A stretch of DNA of 64,000 bases from Oncomelania hupensis (Eukaryota > Mollusca > Gastropoda > Littorinimorpha > Pomatiopsidae), in the NCBI GenBank assembly GCA_036898135.1, contig CM072511.1:23484631-23548630 (forward strand), in the 5' to 3' direction. Of the stretch, positions 34,606-45,974 are shown piece after piece; the stretch's first letter is position 1, and every line of letters starts with the position of its first letter. Made by a program: the position numbers and the translations under genes. Under the pieces are notes generated by a model, which saw nothing but the letters and a program-made list of their open reading frames with translations, did no database searches and was not told where the DNA came from.

Positions 34606-36649
34606 TTAACTCAGATACTGTTCCAACGTGGGGGGTTGAACTGCAAAAGCCTTTGAAGTTTGATTGCCATTGATGCAAGCATGACAGTTAGTCAGCAGTG
34701 CACCAAGTCGATACAACTTTGCAACTGGTGACAGATACAGCTTCAAATTTTTAGGGAAATCTAAAAAAGCCCACAAGGAGACAACTTACCAAACTGCCAC
34801 TCAACCACTCCTCGAACTCGGCTCATGTTAGAGTTGAATGCGTCTTGTTCAGGAGTTAGAGGGGGACGGTGAGGACGACGCAGATGGGGCCTAAGAGGGT
34901 ACGCTGCATCGCCATACAAACACAAGGGCCTACCGTCTGGAGCATAGTAGTTCTGCTCCATGTGAGCCAACAGGCCACTTTCATTTAGCAAGGCAGCGTC
35001 ATGACGCCGCCCAGCAATTGGCCCTGACAGGTGCACGATCAGCCCATTAGGTGCAACAACAGACTGGTACTTCAAAGCATGAACCTTTTTGTGTCCATTA
35101 TATACTAGCCTCTGATTTTGCCCAGGACGACACATGGGCCTAACGGTTCCATCTATAAAACCCCAACACAGTGGAAGTGCTGCACCCTTGTTGCGAATAG
35201 CTTCACAATACTCCATGAGTTTGTCTACAGTGAGCCATGGCGACTCAAAAGAAGATAAACGGTCGCTAAAATTGTCTAAAATGTGATTAACACCAAAATA
35301 AAATAAAGGTAGCAACTCGTTCCTCGGGCGGCTAAAAAATTCTTGGAGGTCAGCGTAGCGGTTGGGGTAGGCCAGCCTTCTCAGAACAATACATAGGACT
35401 TCCAATCCTGAAACAAACACAAGAAATGTGTCAGTCACCACAGAAGAAATTTATCGCAATCTTTTCAATATTTAAAATTTGTCACAAACAATCATCAGAT
35501 TATGTTGATAAGTGATAATTTTAAATCCATATAGCTTACTCCTACCCGTCAACTTCCTATCCTGCCACATCCACCTTCCTATGGTATTTGACAGGTCCAG
35601 AATAGGAGTGCATAAGTACTCTCCATTCTTCTTCTTACACTTTCCCTTCTGTACTCATCCCAGATTAAGTTTTTTTGCAAAATTTCTAAACTGTGTACAG
35701 CACTTTTAGAGCATAGTTTTAACATCTTTATTCTCCAAGTGTTCCAAAAGTATATTAAGAAAAACAAGGTGTTTCTGCATTTATAAGCGACACGAAGTGC
35801 ATGTAAGCCTCCCTAGGCTCTATGTGCATGAGCTGTGCAAAGAGAAGAACTGTGCTTGTGCAGGAAAGTTAAAATGCTGGAGGATAATTTTGATTGATCG
35901 GATAACTAACACTTGGTTCGCATGTACACATACCTCAAACACAAGCACTTTAAACAATAAAAAAAACAACAACTTTAGCCTGTGTGAATGTATTGGTACT
36001 TGCCAAACCTAACTACCACTTTCCCTCACCCTCCAAAGCAGGATTTTACCCCCCTTGTGTGACTGAATGCATATATATATGAGTAAAGTTTGCATGCATG
36101 TTGAGCCATATGTCAACTTGATTAAACCGATAACAACAATAACTTCCTAAGTAAAATTGGGCATCTGAATACTAGATGTTTGTGTGTGTGACGTTTTAAG
36201 TGGAATTAGCCTGCAAGGGTAATTGTGCTATATAAAATCACTGTTAATATTATTTTTCATTAAAACGTTTAAAAAAAATAAAATAAAGAGAAGTCCATTA
36301 ACACAGAACCATTGAAATTTTAATGAAATTGGAAATCCTTGTATGACCTGAAAATTCTCACCCCTGCATTTTCATGAGCTGTGTGGAACTGACACCTACC
36401 TGGAGCTGTGACACGATGCGTTGTCCTGACTTGTTGTGGAAGCCTCAGTAGATTGAAGAGGCGGCGTAGTTCATCAGGCTTGAATCGAAAGTGATGCACG
36501 CACTGCTCCTCTGTGAAGGTGTCCAGGCGGAAATCTCGACGGAAGTCAATCCTCTCCTCCCCTTGTCGCATCTGCTCTCCAGCAAAAGCAAGGTCCCAAA
36601 AATCCAGGTCCCCTTCCATGGCAAGCTGGGCGATGTCTGCATTGGCCAT
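34606..36649 (-). CDS. Harbinger DDE transposase (HARBI1-like), apparent frameshift
   Basis: Minus strand, two clear exons: 36649-36400 (ATG at 36649; donor CAG|GTAGGT) and 35407 onward (acceptor TTTGTTTCAG). Residues: N-terminal helical region with TFTEEQCVHHFRFKPDELRR; then the DDE_4-type nuclease domain with the first Asp in GFIDGTVRP, the second in YGDAAYPL and the Glu in VRGVVEWQFG. Total about 350 codons, the usual length of HARBI1-like proteins, ending at TAA 34608-34606 after PPTLEQYL. Near 34775-34790 the frame breaks: the direct frame stops, while the downstream frame (ending DFPKNLK and so on) is conserved. A one-base deletion fits best; a 29 bp GTAAGT...TTTTAG intron would also restore the frame. 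A non-coding first exon may end at 37905 (G|GTGAGT). It would cut and join transposon ends in the nucleus. Confidence 0.82.
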
Positions 36650-38044
36650 TGTAGTACAGTCTACATTAAAAAAAAAAAATAATAATAATAAATGAATAAT
36701 TAAAATAATAAAAATAGGTTTCAGTAAAATATTTGTGTAGGTGTTTTGTGTCAAAAGTGACAACTTGATTTAGTTAGCTAAATACTTCATATTTTTAGCA
36801 GAAGTTAAAAGTTAAATTTGGGAAGATCTTTGCGTTGGTTTGATGCAATAAGTGCCAGACAAGGCTTACACAGCAAGTTAAAAAATAAAATTCTGAAATC
36901 AAGTAGTGCATGAGTAGCCTATAGTTGTACTAGTTAGGATATCGGGATATGTGGCAGTGTACTGTAGTACTAGTAGGTCTTTTAGTTTTACATTTTATTC
37001 ATTCATTCATTTATTTAATTATTTATAATTAACCGTTTCTTTTATTTTGCCAGAGTTGCACGTATAGCTGACATAAGCAAAGTATTGGTTTGGATAACCA
37101 TACAACACTTGTACACCATTCATGACTGTGTGTGATACATTTAATCCTAACCTTATCCAACATGTGTGCAAATACACATTCAATGATTCATAACACACAT
37201 GTATGTATGCATAAGAGTACTATGCGCATGTCATGCATTAATCCATGGGTCATAAACCATTGCAACAAATCAATAAGAGGGATAAATTAAAGCAAAGGGT
37301 TAGATATAAATATGATAGGCCTACTTAATATTCACTGAGAAAGTACTGATCTAAACATTTCCCACCATTGAAATTCACTGTGGTAAGCCTTGACTGCATT
37401 TAATAGCAACTATTTTTAGGGCTTGATGGGTATCTTGTCATTAATTTGTAGCCTACATATCTGATCTACGTGTCTCCAGAACCAAATGCTTCATGCATGC
37501 ATGCTATGTAAGGAATACAGATAGATAGGCCTATATATGTATGATCAAAGACTACACATGATAGACCAAAACTACCAACATGTCCGTGTTGGAAGGCATC
37601 AAGGCAACAATGCACAACGTTCAGCTTATTACTTTAATCCATGTCTGCGGTTGTTTTTATCAATTCGGAAGTCTATACAACAAACAAATACAGCGCGGAT
37701 CGAATGGCCTTGTCTTGCACGGTACAACATGGCGACGCTCGCTTCAAAACAAAGCGTGCGCTATGCATTAGAAACTGGCCTTAGCTATCTATTTGCACCA
37801 CTTAAAACGCAAAAGGTGATTATCTATTGAAAGAAATATATCTGATGCACCTTTTCACCACATTTGCGGACATGAATTACTGAAATAAATAGGTGTATAC
37901 TCACCGAAAAAGAGCCCGTCGATTTTCGTCAAACACCTCTGAGAAGCCACGAAAATTTGTCTCAGCGGACGAAAGGAAGTTGCCGGCAATTCGTGACGTA
38001 AGCACTTTAGGCGTACAGACAGGGGATTTTCCAGGAAATCCCCA

Positions 38045-38080
38045 CCGAAAAAATTTTTTTCGTCCCTGCTGACACTCTCT
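38045..38080 (-). repeat. Right terminal inverted repeat of Harbinger
   Basis: Reverse complement begins AGAGAGTGTCAGCAGGGACG; two mismatches with the left repeat, both in the A/T run. Confidence 0.93.
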
Positions 38081-38239
38081 AATGTCGATAATTTTCGTCG
38101 GTCGATACTGTTGAGGATTTTCTGGAATTACTTGTTTATTATCGATCGAATTTTCCAGATTTTACGGGTAACAGTTGGTCGAATCATGTAGATTCGTAAA
38201 CATTATGGGACGTAAGACAGTGCATAGTTCCGGTGACGA

Positions 38240-38553
38240 ATTTTATTTGATTTGGTGCTATTGCGTCATGCTGGAATGTTGGAATTTTTTCTCGAATGCA
38301 GAGAGGCTATATAAGTAATGCACCGTGTCTGCTTGTAGTTATCAGAGTCTCCTCTCTGAAAATCCTTATCGGGAAGAGAGGGGACTATAAACTGATACAC
38401 ATACATACATGCTTGTAGAAGTGATTTTTGTAGTGATGTTTAGAAAGCGATCTTGTATGCATTGGTTGATGTTTCCTGAATAAAGTTGGAAAACTGTATA
38501 CGATGACTCCTGCCTTGTTGCCGATTAAACAGGCTGCGTGGATAAACGAATTC
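38240..38553 (+). repeat. LTR-like relic (plus orientation)
   Basis: A TATA-like box (GGCTATATAAGTAATGC, near 38306) is followed about 165 bp later by an AATAAA signal (38478-38483) and an end in GAGTTACA. Beyond the end, ATCGGGGCTGAATC is shared with the inverted copy at 42710-42724. That copy (42743-42950) aligns with this one over about 200 bp with many substitutions. The TATA, polyadenylation signal and shared downstream leader suggest LTR promoter sequence of one old family. The 5' edge is not determined. Confidence 0.45.
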
Positions 38554-39145
38554 GAGTTACACATATAGCAAGATTCAAGAATCGGGGCTGAATCGACCAT
38601 TGATAAATAGCGCATAACAATCTCAAGGCTCCCAATGAAGATTTTTCGTCAAAGCGGAATGGCGACGGAGTTTTCAGATTATTTTAAATGTGAAAATTAA
38701 TGCATGGTATGCATTTAATCTCAAAATTAAAAGTAAGATGGGGAGGGGGAGCGACGAATGTGGGTAGGGTGAGTGCAGGGAGCGGGGAAGGGAGGGAGTG
38801 AGGGACATTTTGTTTTTTCGCTTTATCCACGTCAAAACATTCACGAGGACAGTTTTTAATATTGTCTTTTTTTGCATAGCTGTTCGACGAAAGAACAACT
38901 TTTATTGGGGTATCCTAAAGATTTGGGCTGCTGAGTCACTCTTTTTCTGTTTTATTATATTTGTAGCATTTTAAGTTAAACATTTATGTCTTTCTTTCTT
39001 CATGTCCAAGAGTGTGTCTGCGCGGCTATTCTTGCCTGCCTTTCTTTTGTCCGTTTGACTATGTATTTTGTTGCGTGTTTCTTATTACTTAAACACAATC
39101 ACAGTCGTTACTGTCCCAACAAACAGCGAGGGGAATTATTCTTAA

Positions 39146-40217
39146 CCTCCGTTAGGGTTTTTTGGCGGTGCCGGAGGGTTTTCGGGGAATATAAGAAACA
39201 AATTGGGTTGGTGTAATTAAAATTCGATTTAAAAAATTCTATGAAACACAGAGCAATAAAATTTATATCAATTTGTTCAGCAATAACTAGGGCACATTTC
39301 CACTATGTTTTCAACATAATACATTGCAAAATTATGAATCATATATTTCCAAAAATCATGCATAATAAAAAATGCAAAAAAAAAATTATAGGCATGCAAT
39401 GAACTCACCACCATCTAGCAGACCAGGTAATCCATTCAGAAGAAAATACTAAGAATAAAAAGTATCCACCAATATCCCAGTAACAAAAATATGCAAGAAA
39501 GAATGTAATCTGACCACATTCTGTGGTGTAATTTGCATTCATATGACGAGGCACAAAGCGAAAGTTGGTGTCAGCCACGCCCCCTACTTCTCTCCAACTG
39601 TCATCCCTACTGCTTGTTTCCAATGCAGCTGTTGGGTTATTGTCACTACTGTCAGTAGGCCTAATGCTGCTTTTCCCTCTTCCTTTCCCTCTCCCTCCCC
39701 CTCTTACTCCAATGCCAGAAAAGCAAGACAGATTGCTAGACACTCTTTTTCTTTTACTCCTCCCAGAAGAGGGTCCAGGCTTGTCAACATCTGTCTCATT
39801 GTCAGTTGACGTATTGTCTGATGAAGCGTCGGTAACGTAAAAAAATTACTGCCTAATTCATTGATTACATTGCCGTCTGCATCACTCTCTTCCATCGCTT
39901 GTAAAACAAGCTGGGTGGCCTTTTCCGCCGTATATCTCAACGACCGACGCTCCCCTGAAGCCATTACACAAATCTCATTCGCACACCACTAGCATACAAG
40001 TAAAAAAAAAAGGTAAAAATGAACGCAAAACAGCAAGAAAAACACATCATTCGAAGCAGAAACCATGCGTGTGCCGTAAACTAGGTCAGCTGCCGTAAAA
40101 CGTGTCGATGCTGCAAAGAAATGTGTCGTTAAACTTGGTACACATGTACGGCCGCACACTGCGGCCAGTCGGGACAAGTAAAAGTACTCTCGGCCGCAGG
40201 CTGCGGCCAGTCGGGGG
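39146..40217 (-). mobile_element. piggyBac-like element, internally deleted
   Basis: TTAA lies at both edges (39142-39145 and 40218-40221), followed inward by CCTCCG on the left and CCCCCG on the right (read inward). TTAA duplication and CCY ends are the piggyBac signature, but the inverted match is only about 6 bp. Two 25 bp direct copies of a CGGCCGCANNCTGCGGCCAG-type palindrome followed by TCGGG lie beside the right end (40149-40173, 40191-40215). Inside, on the minus strand, is the start of a piggyBac-like protein. The element is ~1.07 kb, too short for a whole transposase gene. Confidence 0.5.
39405..39964 (-). pseudogene. piggyBac-like transposase N-terminus, frameshifted
   Basis: From the ATG at 39964 the protein starts MASGERRSLRYTAEKATQLV and soon reaches MEESDADGNVINELG, an acidic N-terminus like that of piggyBac transposases. 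Near 39838-39845, in a T run, the sense shifts frame and continues as STDNETDVDKPGPSSGRSKR, a GRGKGRGK basic stretch, then DDSWREV and NFRFVPR, again piggyBac-like. Nothing resembling the catalytic core with its Asp residues follows before the left end. One missing base in the T run plus a large internal deletion explain this. A domesticated N-terminal protein is less likely given the frameshift. Confidence 0.5.
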
Positions 40218-40269
40218 TTAAGAGTTACTCAAAATCCAGGAGCTTTGCTGAAAACGCATTTTTAGCAAT

Positions 40270-40345
40270 TAAATGTCTTTCTGTCGCTGTTTCTGTCACT
40301 GTCTGTCTGTCTCTCTCTGTCTATGTCGCTGGATGTCTGTCTGAC

Positions 40346-40402
<57 letters not shown>
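40270..40402. repeat. CTGT/CT microsatellite
   Basis: Imperfect CTGT repeats leading into a pure CT run at about 40350-40400. Confidence 0.92.
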
Positions 40403-40620
40403 CGCTTTTCCTCTCTCACTCTCTGTTGCGCGGAAAATTTATTACCGTTGGAGCTCGTTAAAATTTGTCTTACAGTGCAGGGAAGTTTCTATGCCCCTTT
40501 CTTTTTTTCTCTTAAATAGGATTATAAAGTAGAGGACAACAATAAAGTCGCCGTTTCGACGTGCTCTAGATTCCCCATCTCTCTGTCCGTCGTCCGTCTC
40601 AGTCTCGTGTCTTTTTCTGT

Positions 40621-42450
40621 CTGTCTTCCTATCCTATCCAATCCCGTAACTCGAATGTCGTTGGGTCACCACAGATGATCGTTTAACCAGCGTACTCCAT
40701 CGTTCTCTGTCCTCAGCAACCCTGATGGTTTCGCTCAGTGTCAAACCAGTCCATTCTCGAATGTTGTCCTCCCACCTCTTTCTCTGTCTCCCTCTTCTTC
40801 TACCTCCTTGCACTGTGCCTTGCAGGGAGGTCTTTGCAAGGCCTGATGACCTGGTGACGTGGCCATGCCATCGGAGTTTCCGTTTCTTCACCACTGTGAT
40901 CATGTCATCGTGTTGTCCAATGGCTTGTGTTATGGTCTGTCGGACTTCGTCGTTGGTGATTTGCTGCGTTTTGGAAATGCCCAGACGTCTTCATTAGCAC
41001 CTCATCTCCATGCTTTGTATTCTTCGTTGTAGATCTGCTGTGAGGGTCCATGTTTCGCAAGCATATAGGAAGATGGAGATGACAAGGGAGAGCAGCAGCC
41101 TTATCTTGGAATGTAGGCTGAGGATCTTGTCTTTCCAAATGGGCTTCAACATTGGCAGGGCAGCAGTTGTTTGTGCGATCCTGGAGAGGACTACCTGTCG
41201 GGACCCATTTTCTAATACAATGGCTCCTAAATATTTGAAGCTATGCAGTGGATTGGAGGATTGGCCTTGGACTTTGATGTCTGTGTTGATGCTTTTAGTG
41301 TTGTTGGTCATCATTTTGGTCTTCTCTGCACTTATTTCCATTCCATAGGCTCTGGAGGTGGTGTCAAGCATCTGTACAAGCTGTTCCTCTCCAGCCAATC
41401 CATCAGTATCATCGGCAGAACGAAGGTTGGAGATAGATCTACCCCCCTATGCCGACTGTGCTTTCGTGATCTGCAAGGGCATCTGACATGATGCGCTCCA
41501 GGAAAATGTTGAAGAGTGTTGGAGAGAGTAGGCATCCTTGTCGCGCACCGACTGTTGTTCTGAACCAGTTTCCGATGGCGGTGTTATGGAGGACTGCACT
41601 GGTAGCCTTGTCATACACGCATTTTATGATTTCAATAATTTCAGGGCTGATGTTGTACACTCTCATGGTTGCCCACAGGGCTGCAGGCCAGACTCGGTCA
41701 AACGCTTTCTTGAAGTCTACGAACACACTTGATATAGATGTTATTGGTGCTGTAGATATTTCTCCCAGATCATTCTGATGTTGAAAATCTGTTCAGTTGT
41801 ACTTCGCCCTGCCCTGAGTACTGCTTGTTCTTCAGTTATGATTTGTTCAGCTTGGGGTTTCAACCTGTTGAGTATTATTTTCAGGAGGCCCTTGCTGGGA
41901 TGGCTGATGAGGCTGATGGTGCGGTAATTTTCACACTCCTGAAGATTATCTTTTTTTTGGAAATGATGCCACTTCCCATTCTGCCAGATCTTGTTACAGA
42001 TAGCGGTGAAGACGTAAATCATCGCTTTCTCCCCCTGCATGAAGCAGCTGCACGGGTATGTTGTCCACTCCTGCTGACTTCCCTTTCTTCAGCGATTGCA
42101 CTGCTACCTCAACTTCTTTTCGGAGAATTGGGAGGATTTCTTCTTCTTCTCTGTTCTGGAGACATGCTAGAACTGATGGGTCTCCGTTTGGTGTGTGGTT
42201 GTAAAGGTCAGAGCAGTACTCTGTCCATCTATCCAAGACTTCTTGTACTTCTGTAAGGCATATGCCAGACTTGGTTTGGATCGTGGAGACCTTGGGCTGT
42301 TTAACACTTGCCAGCCGTTTCACAGTCTGGTAGGCCTTCTTGCTGTTGTTTTTGTTCAGAATGTTCTCTATTTCCTGGCATTGATCTTATATCCATTGGT
42401 CCTTTGCTGTGCGCATGCCTTTCTGCCTGTCTCTTACTCTCTTTAAGTCT
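40621..42450 (-). pseudogene. RTE-like LINE ORF2 remnant (RT to C-terminus)
   Basis: Minus-strand fragments in shifting frames together cover about 600 codons. From 42450 down: NSKKAYQTVKRLASVKQ; WTEYCSDLYNH; VQSLKKGKSAGVDNIPVQLL; NYRTISLISHPSKGLLKIIL (RT block); EEQAVLRAGRSTTEQIFN; FVDFKKAFDRVWPAALWA (palm, first Asp); RQGCLLSPTLFNIFLERIM; then MEISAEKTKMM, FKYLGA, FLYACETWTLT; then RKLRWHGHVTRSSGLAKT and WEDNIREWTGLTLSETIR near the end. The block expected to carry the xADD motif falls in a gap around 41400-41440 and was not seen intact. Several frameshifts and stops show a dead copy. The 3' end has a GATAGGATAGG repeat. Clade (RTE, Nimb or relative) is uncertain. Confidence 0.78.
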
Positions 42451-42742
42451 GTCTCTGTCTCTCTCTCTCATTTCTGATCCCCAGACCTCGTCTCTCTCTC
42501 CTCCCTCCCAAAGCAAGGCTAAAATAGATGTGCAGGTTAATGCAGTATTTACAGGTTGATTTCTTATCACCCGAATTACCCGATCTTATTGAAAATAAAG
42601 GTAACCAATTTACAACCCATGACGAATTTCTTCGAGTGAAGGAGAATAATGAATCATAACGTGTTGTATCTTGTGTCTTGTTGTTACACTCGATGTTGTT
42701 TTTTATCAGTTGATTCAGCCCCGATGCTTAAAAACTGATAAG

Positions 42743-42950
42743 TGTAACTCAGATTCGTTTATCCACGCAGCCCGCTCACTCATCGAAAAGGCAGAAGTCG
42801 TCGTATGTAGTTTTCCAACTTTATTCAGCGAACATCAACAACTGCATACAATCGCTTTTTCCACTCTCCACTCTTACTTTCAACACACCTCTCTCAACTC
42901 AAACAGTGCGGTACATATTATATAGTCTCTCTACACTCCAGAGTAAGGAA
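42743..42950 (-). repeat. LTR-like relic (minus orientation)
   Basis: On the minus strand it shows a TATA-like ACTATATAATATG near 42918, an AATAAAGTTGGAAAAC signal (shared with 38478), and ends GAGTTACA at 42743. It is followed by the leader phrase ATCGGGGCTGAATC shared with the plus-strand relic at 38240-38553. The two are diverged inverted copies about 4.2 kb apart. Confidence 0.45.
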
Positions 42951-43958
42951 TAACATTCGGGCAAGACACAATTTAAACCAATCAGAACAAATTTCGTCAT
43001 CACTGTCTCACGTCATACAACCATATTTAGAATGGAAGCGTCTCTAGTTACCACTAGAATTATCCACAAGCTTGGATCGATAGTACACAACCAACTCTAT
43101 AAAATTCTCAAATAATTTCTACCAACTAAAATTATCAACGTTATACAAAGCTTCTTCTAACAACAACGCAAAATCAAATCAAAGGTAAATACACTCGATT
43201 ATTGCATGCTTTGCAAAATAAAACGATCTGATCTATCGCGCGCGTCACACACGAACTATCGTGCGCGTTTCAACGTAACACCTGTATTTAATATTTATTG
43301 TCTGGATTACATTAAGAGGATTTTTTCTTTGTGCCTAAACTTATATCCCTATAAATGCACTGTTTTTAGAAGAAAAAAAACACACACACCGTATGTTATA
43401 ATAGTAAAAGACCTATTCAGCTTGTAAAAGAAGACATATTTGTAAAAGATGCTTTGCAAATTTAACGTGTATCTTATGGCCATAGAATATTTGCAGCTGG
43501 TAAAAAGATCGATTGGCTAAACATGTGCTCCGACTATATGGCTAACAAATACACATGAGACCTATTTTCAACACACTATTGCACACTAGTGAGAGAGTGG
43601 CATTCCGAAAGTGATGGTTTTGAAAACGGGTGTGCTTCCTGCAGAAAATCGTCAACTTTACAGTTGCTCTGCCCAAAACCTTATTAGAGGTAACATTTAA
43701 ACGCCAGTTCTCCTTTCACACTTAAAAAATTAAGAAAACCATATTAATCATAAACTTGAATTCTTAGCTACTTTGCCTAGTGGATAGGCGATCTATTGTC
43801 TTTTTGCCAGCAGTAATCGGTATGGCTACTAAGCTGGACCCTTTTGACAAATTGCTGGGCTTTATTGTTTTTGGGGTTCTAATCCGCTAAGGGAGACTAA
43901 TTTGGCTTGGGATTTAGAGTCAGTATTTAAAGGGCGTATATGGCCTGTCTTAGCTGGA
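42951..43958. other. Unclassified sequence
   Basis: No gene, RNA or repeat recognised. Confidence 0.5.
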
Positions 43959-44192
43959 AGGTTCATGGAACCTTTTTTTTGTGTGTCCAAAACCGGAGTT
44001 TGGGATCTGACAACCTCGAAAAATATATGGTTCGTGAACCTCCCCGAAACTTAATATGTGGAATGTTCGCGAACCTTTTTTTTCGAAGCTCTCAGATTCT
44101 GAACTTAGGTTCCTGAACCTTTTTTTGTGTCTAAAAGGTTCAGGAACCTTGGTTTGGGATCCGAAAACCTCTAAAAAAACGTTCTTGAACCT
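43959..44192. repeat. Cluster of GTTCnnGAAC palindromes
   Basis: Five GTTCnnGAAC palindromes (44030 GGTTCGTGAACC, 44064 GTTCGCGAAC, 44108 GGTTCCTGAACC, 44137 GGTTCAGGAACC, 44180 GTTCTTGAAC) plus a near-copy GGTTCATGGAACC at 43960 occur in about 230 bp. Several are followed by a run of seven or eight T. Phrases GTTTGGGATCTGACAACCTC and GTTTGGGATCCGAAAACCTC show that the cluster grew partly by tandem duplication. Each palindrome also fits nTTCnnGAAn, the heat-shock-element half arrangement, but no gene is visible nearby. Confidence 0.7.
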
Positions 44193-45088
44193 TTACGAAT
44201 CTTCCACGAACGTTTCAATTAAGGCTGGCCATTACACGCAACTGAAACAATATTAACCCTTTTCAAGCTTCGGGTACCGAGAGAGCCTGTTGAATGCATG
44301 CAGCGTAGTTGAGACTCGTTTAGTACCTCTAACAAGAAAGGAAACGTCAGATTACGCTCGGGAACTAATAATTATAGGGAATCCATAGCACAGAATAATG
44401 AACTGCATTTATTGCACCTTTTTTTTTAGTATAGACTGTCGCCTTCTCTCACAATCTTGTATACTCTTTTTATCTTTCACAATCCCTCTATGGAGCTCGG
44501 TCTTACAGCTCAGTGGGTTATGCAGGGCACGTGCCCGTCTTGCGTGCCCGAAGGAGTAATTACCGGAAGTGCATGTCCCAAGGTGCCCAGCTGAGCCCGC
44601 TGCATTGAGGGATACGCCAGTTCGGGCAACTGGAAAAACTCATTGTTTTTTACAACATTTTCCCCTGGGACGTTCCCCCGTTCCTCCTTATCTGTTGTCT
44701 ATTTTCTTCCAATTTCAGCGTGCCTGTTAGACCGATAATGGTTTATTTAAAGGCTTCTCCCACCCCCACCCTCTCTCTCTCTCTTCTCTCTTTCATTCAT
44801 TCTTTCTTTCGTTCTTTCTTTTCTGTTGGTTTAAAAAAATAAATTTTAACGTCTATTCACCTAAGTGATTTTAGACTTGATGGGAGCAGGGGAAAATATT
44901 AAACAAATAAGGAATGGTCAAAATGAAGGGAGAAATGGATTAAACAAAGTGCACAAAACTGAGCAATTAAACAATCAAAATGGTAAAATAATTATAACTT
45001 ATACAAATGACGTCCAGTATACCTACTAAACAATCTTTGTAAAATAATCTCAATTATGTCTCATAGCTTGTTAGTTAGTCACGGTTTA

Positions 45089-45125
45089 TATGGTCCAGCG
45101 GGAAACAAAGAGACGAATCAGGATC
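45089..45125 (-). repeat. Isolated, diverged shared retroposon tail
   Basis: Minus-strand GATCCTGATTCGTCTC and CCCGCTGGACCATATA, a decayed copy of the tail found with the 575 bp family. Confidence 0.45.
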
Positions 45126-45179
45126 ATTATATCTCATATATATTACAGATATTACATATACCTTATTTGTATTAGTACT

Positions 45180-45900
45180 ATTTCTTTCATTTCTTTCTTT
45201 CTTTTATTTTCTTTCTTTATATCTGTTCTTCTGTTCTTTTTTTTCTTCTGTCTTTCTTTCTTTTCTTTTTTTCATTTTTAAAATTTCTTTCTTTTCTTTC
45301 TCCCTACAACTTTTTTTGTCTTTCTTTATTCTTTCTTTCTTTTCTTTCTGCCTTTGTTTTCTCTGTATTTTGTTCTTTCTTTTTTCATTTCTTTCTTCCG
45401 TTTTTTCTTTTTTTTCCTTCCTTCCTTCTTTCTTTCTTTCTCTCTTTTTATCTTTCATTCATTCATTCTTAATTTGTTTGTTTTTGTTCTTCTTTATTTT
45501 TCTGTCCTTCTATCTTTTCTTTTTTTCCCTCTTTTATTTTTCTGTTCTTTTTTCTTCTTTTTTCTTTTCGTCTTCTTTTATTTTCTTTCTTTCTTGCTTT
45601 CAAATGTATTTTTTTCTTACCTTTCTTTCTATTTTTTATTTCTTTTACTTTCCTATCTTTCTTTCTTGTCTTTTTTCCTTCTGGTCTTCCGTCCTTTGTC
45701 TCATTCTTTCATTATTTTCTCTTCTTTATTTATTCTTTTTTTTTCGTCTTTTTTCTCTCTTTCTAATTCTCTTTTCGTTTTATTTTTATTGCTTTTTTTT
45801 CTTTTTCATTGCTTTTTCTTTCTGTTTTCATTTTAAAAAATCTTTTTTCCTTTTTTTTTTTTTTTGTTTGTTTTGTTTTTATTAGCAATTGTCCCTCGAT
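45180..45900. repeat. T/C-rich low-complexity tract (TTTC repeats)
   Basis: About 700 bp of TTTC/TTTTTC-rich plus-strand sequence. The 160-189 codon open frames, almost all Phe, Leu and Ser, are translations of this tract and not genes. Confidence 0.92.
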
Positions 45901-45974
45901 CTTCCTTTTGGCCTTTTCTTTTTTTTCTGTCTATTGTCTTCTCATTTCAAACGCTAATTATAGTATTATCCTAT

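Larger units (their letters stand above)
29559..38080. mobile_element. PIF/Harbinger DNA transposon, 8.5 kb, near-intact
   Basis: Both ends are terminal inverted repeats of 36 bp with two mismatches, starting AGAGAGTGTCAGCAGGGACG (29559-29594 and, inverted, 38045-38080). The element is flanked by AAT at 29556-29558 and 38081-38083, the 3 bp duplication size of PIF/Harbinger (though those are usually TWA). Inside are the two genes typical of the superfamily: a Myb/SANT-like gene on the plus strand near the left end and a DDE transposase gene on the minus strand near the right end, transcribed toward each other. About 3.3 kb of non-coding sequence separates them. The element is larger than most Harbingers (commonly 3-6 kb). 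Confidence 0.93.

Noticed and set aside
45316..45885. 189- and 160-codon open frames resembling membrane proteins
   Set aside because: Pure TTTC low-complexity translation; hydrophobicity is a by-product of T-rich codons.
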